A stretch of 64,000 nt of DNA from Graphiopsis chlorocephala. Taxonomy: Eukaryota; Ascomycota; Dothideomycetes; Cladosporiales; Cladosporiaceae. Every line of letters starts with the position of its first letter. Within the stretch, counting starts at the first letter, position 1. This document shows positions 62,601-64,000 of this stretch, piece by piece. Made by a program: the position numbers and the translations under genes. The stretch is from positions 62,001 through 126,000 of the forward strand of contig JAIZZJ010000009.1 in assembly GCA_022828445.1 (NCBI GenBank). The letters are read 5' to 3'. The notes below the pieces were generated by a model. The model saw only the letters and a list, made by a program, of their open reading frames with translations, searched no databases and was not told where the DNA came from.

Positions 62601-64000
62601 ACCACTCATTATCAATCAAATTACCTGTAAGTGGGTCGTGGTGCCGGCGGTTTGTGCCCATGTAGATTTCTACCTTAAGCGTAGTAAGCACCAACCTAAT
62701 CCTAACCCTATCTCATGATGCTATAGCCGATCACGTAACCTTAGCTAGATAAGCAATAATGACGACTTTACTAAGGTTTATAGTATCTCTTATATACATT
62801 TGCTATACATCCATTCTAAAGATGTTATTAGTAAGCATCCGAGAATATACTCTGTCGCTCTTATTATATCACAATTTCAGCGTTGCAAAGAACTCCAACA
62901 GAATTGCAAGAGGTGCAATTTGATACTGTCTTCAAACACAAAAGGTTGGGAAAAGAATCATGTACCAGCGACAAGCCATTCGAAGACAGGAATTTCTGTT
63001 ATGGTATTTGAGTTCGCAACAAGACGGAGCCGGCGATCCGGACCGAATCTCGAACATCGCTCTCTTCGACCCCAGAGAGGAACAGGAACCATTTGCGAGG
63101 CGTCCAATAAGCATAGCCTGTATCGCCAAGAATCTCCAGTTTAATCGGAACGTCACATCTAGACTCCCGGACCCTGGCAGCGAGGTGGACATAGCATTCT
63201 CGCTTCGGTGGCGGATGTGGATCTGGTCTCTCTCGCACCGCAGGCGGCCAACAATAGCAGCAGAGCATGTTGATATCGGCGACCTAAAAGTCTTCAACGG
63301 TGCCGCCGATATACGCCGGCAACACCTACGCAATACTTACGCCATGGAATCCGTTATGGGCGGAAGGGCGTGCGCCAAGCGCTCGTGGACCTCTCGCGCT
63401 GCTGGTCGTGCGGAGAGTCGGCGAGAGCAACAGTTTTACCGGTGCTTATGCCTGCTGGAGGTCGACGACTTTTGCTGTGTGCTGCGCTGATGGCTCTTCA
63501 GGTACTATGGCCCGTTTCGGGAGATGAGCGACTTTGAGCCTGTCTTCTGCGACGTCCGAGACCCTCAAGCGAGAGAGCAGCACAAAGCGGTATCATGTCC
63601 CGACAAGATCCTTACGGCTTTCTGCCAGTTGGGTGCGCTGCGCTTGAAGGCCCGGCGATGCTTGTTATTCATGTTCGACGTCAATCATGCCTATATCATG
63701 GCAGAAGCGACGCAGACGTTATCTCTCGAGAACGACGATTCCCACGAGCCTGGCGACCAACTCTGGAGTAAGTACCTCCTCCGCATTCGATTTCTTGAAC
63801 GTTTTCACTGGAGTGCAACAGAACGCTGCTGCACAGAGCTGTGAGCAGCTGCAGAAAGCTTTGCTTCAAATACAACACAGTCGAATTTACGCTAACCTTA
63901 AGCCAGTGGGATATAGTGTTATACCTAGAGACGTGGCATGCTGTGAAGTTACAGTAAAGTTGCCCTCCTTTGCCGATACTGCAAGTGCGCACGGAGACCA

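Overview
The window is nuclear DNA from a filamentous ascomycete (Pezizomycotina). A Dothideomycete, Mycosphaerella-like fungus is my best guess. The evidence is short introns of about 50-70 nt with GT..AG ends and CTAAC/CTAAT-like branch sites, one gene every 2-3 kb, long spacers, and a typical fungal gene set: mannitol 2-dehydrogenase, AA9 polysaccharide monooxygenase, rhamnogalacturonan acetylesterase, GH64 glucanase, HET, SLATT_fungal and RBR proteins. I see no rRNA, tRNA, CRISPR array or intact transposon. The order-level placement is inference.

Left part (1-32 kb) is mostly housekeeping and secreted-enzyme genes: a 5'-truncated GT31 glycosyltransferase (+), an alpha/beta hydrolase (+), a two-exon orphan (+), a large DUF3433-like membrane protein (+), a Ser/Thr-rich single-pass membrane protein (+), an AKR7-type aldo/keto reductase (+), then a minus-strand run: rhamnogalacturonan acetylesterase, a three-exon SDR, a secreted Cys-rich protein, an AA9 LPMO with a GAST-repeat tail, a four-exon UNC93-like transporter, mannitol 2-dehydrogenase, a uridine-kinase-like P-loop kinase and a three-exon GST-like protein.

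The middle (31.6-44 kb) is an accessory-looking patch. It holds decayed ORFs, a broken NACHT/STAND-ankyrin gene, an intact SLATT_fungal two-TM gene, a two-exon orphan of 309 aa, a dienelactone hydrolase, an RNase H pseudogene, a secreted cyanophycinase-like S51 peptidase and a four-exon orphan. SLATT, STAND and HET families are all linked to nonself recognition or programmed cell death, so this patch and the HET gene at 51.7-53.2 kb are the most interesting part of the window.

The right part (44-64 kb) has an RBR-type E3 ligase with an acidic repeat tract, an MFS transporter, a 33-unit CA microsatellite, a stub copy of a GH64 glucanase gene, a HET gene, the full GH64 gene (no signal peptide), a possible tiny membrane protein, a 979-aa disordered/coiled-coil protein whose two halves look like separate ORFs until an intron is removed, a BTB-like protein, a second SDR, an AT-rich patch and the 5' part of a GAF-domain hybrid histidine kinase running off the right edge.

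Genes appear individually transcribed, with no operons and no convincing secondary-metabolite cluster. Exon joins given here were found by reading frame, splice sites and family sense by eye; none has transcript support.
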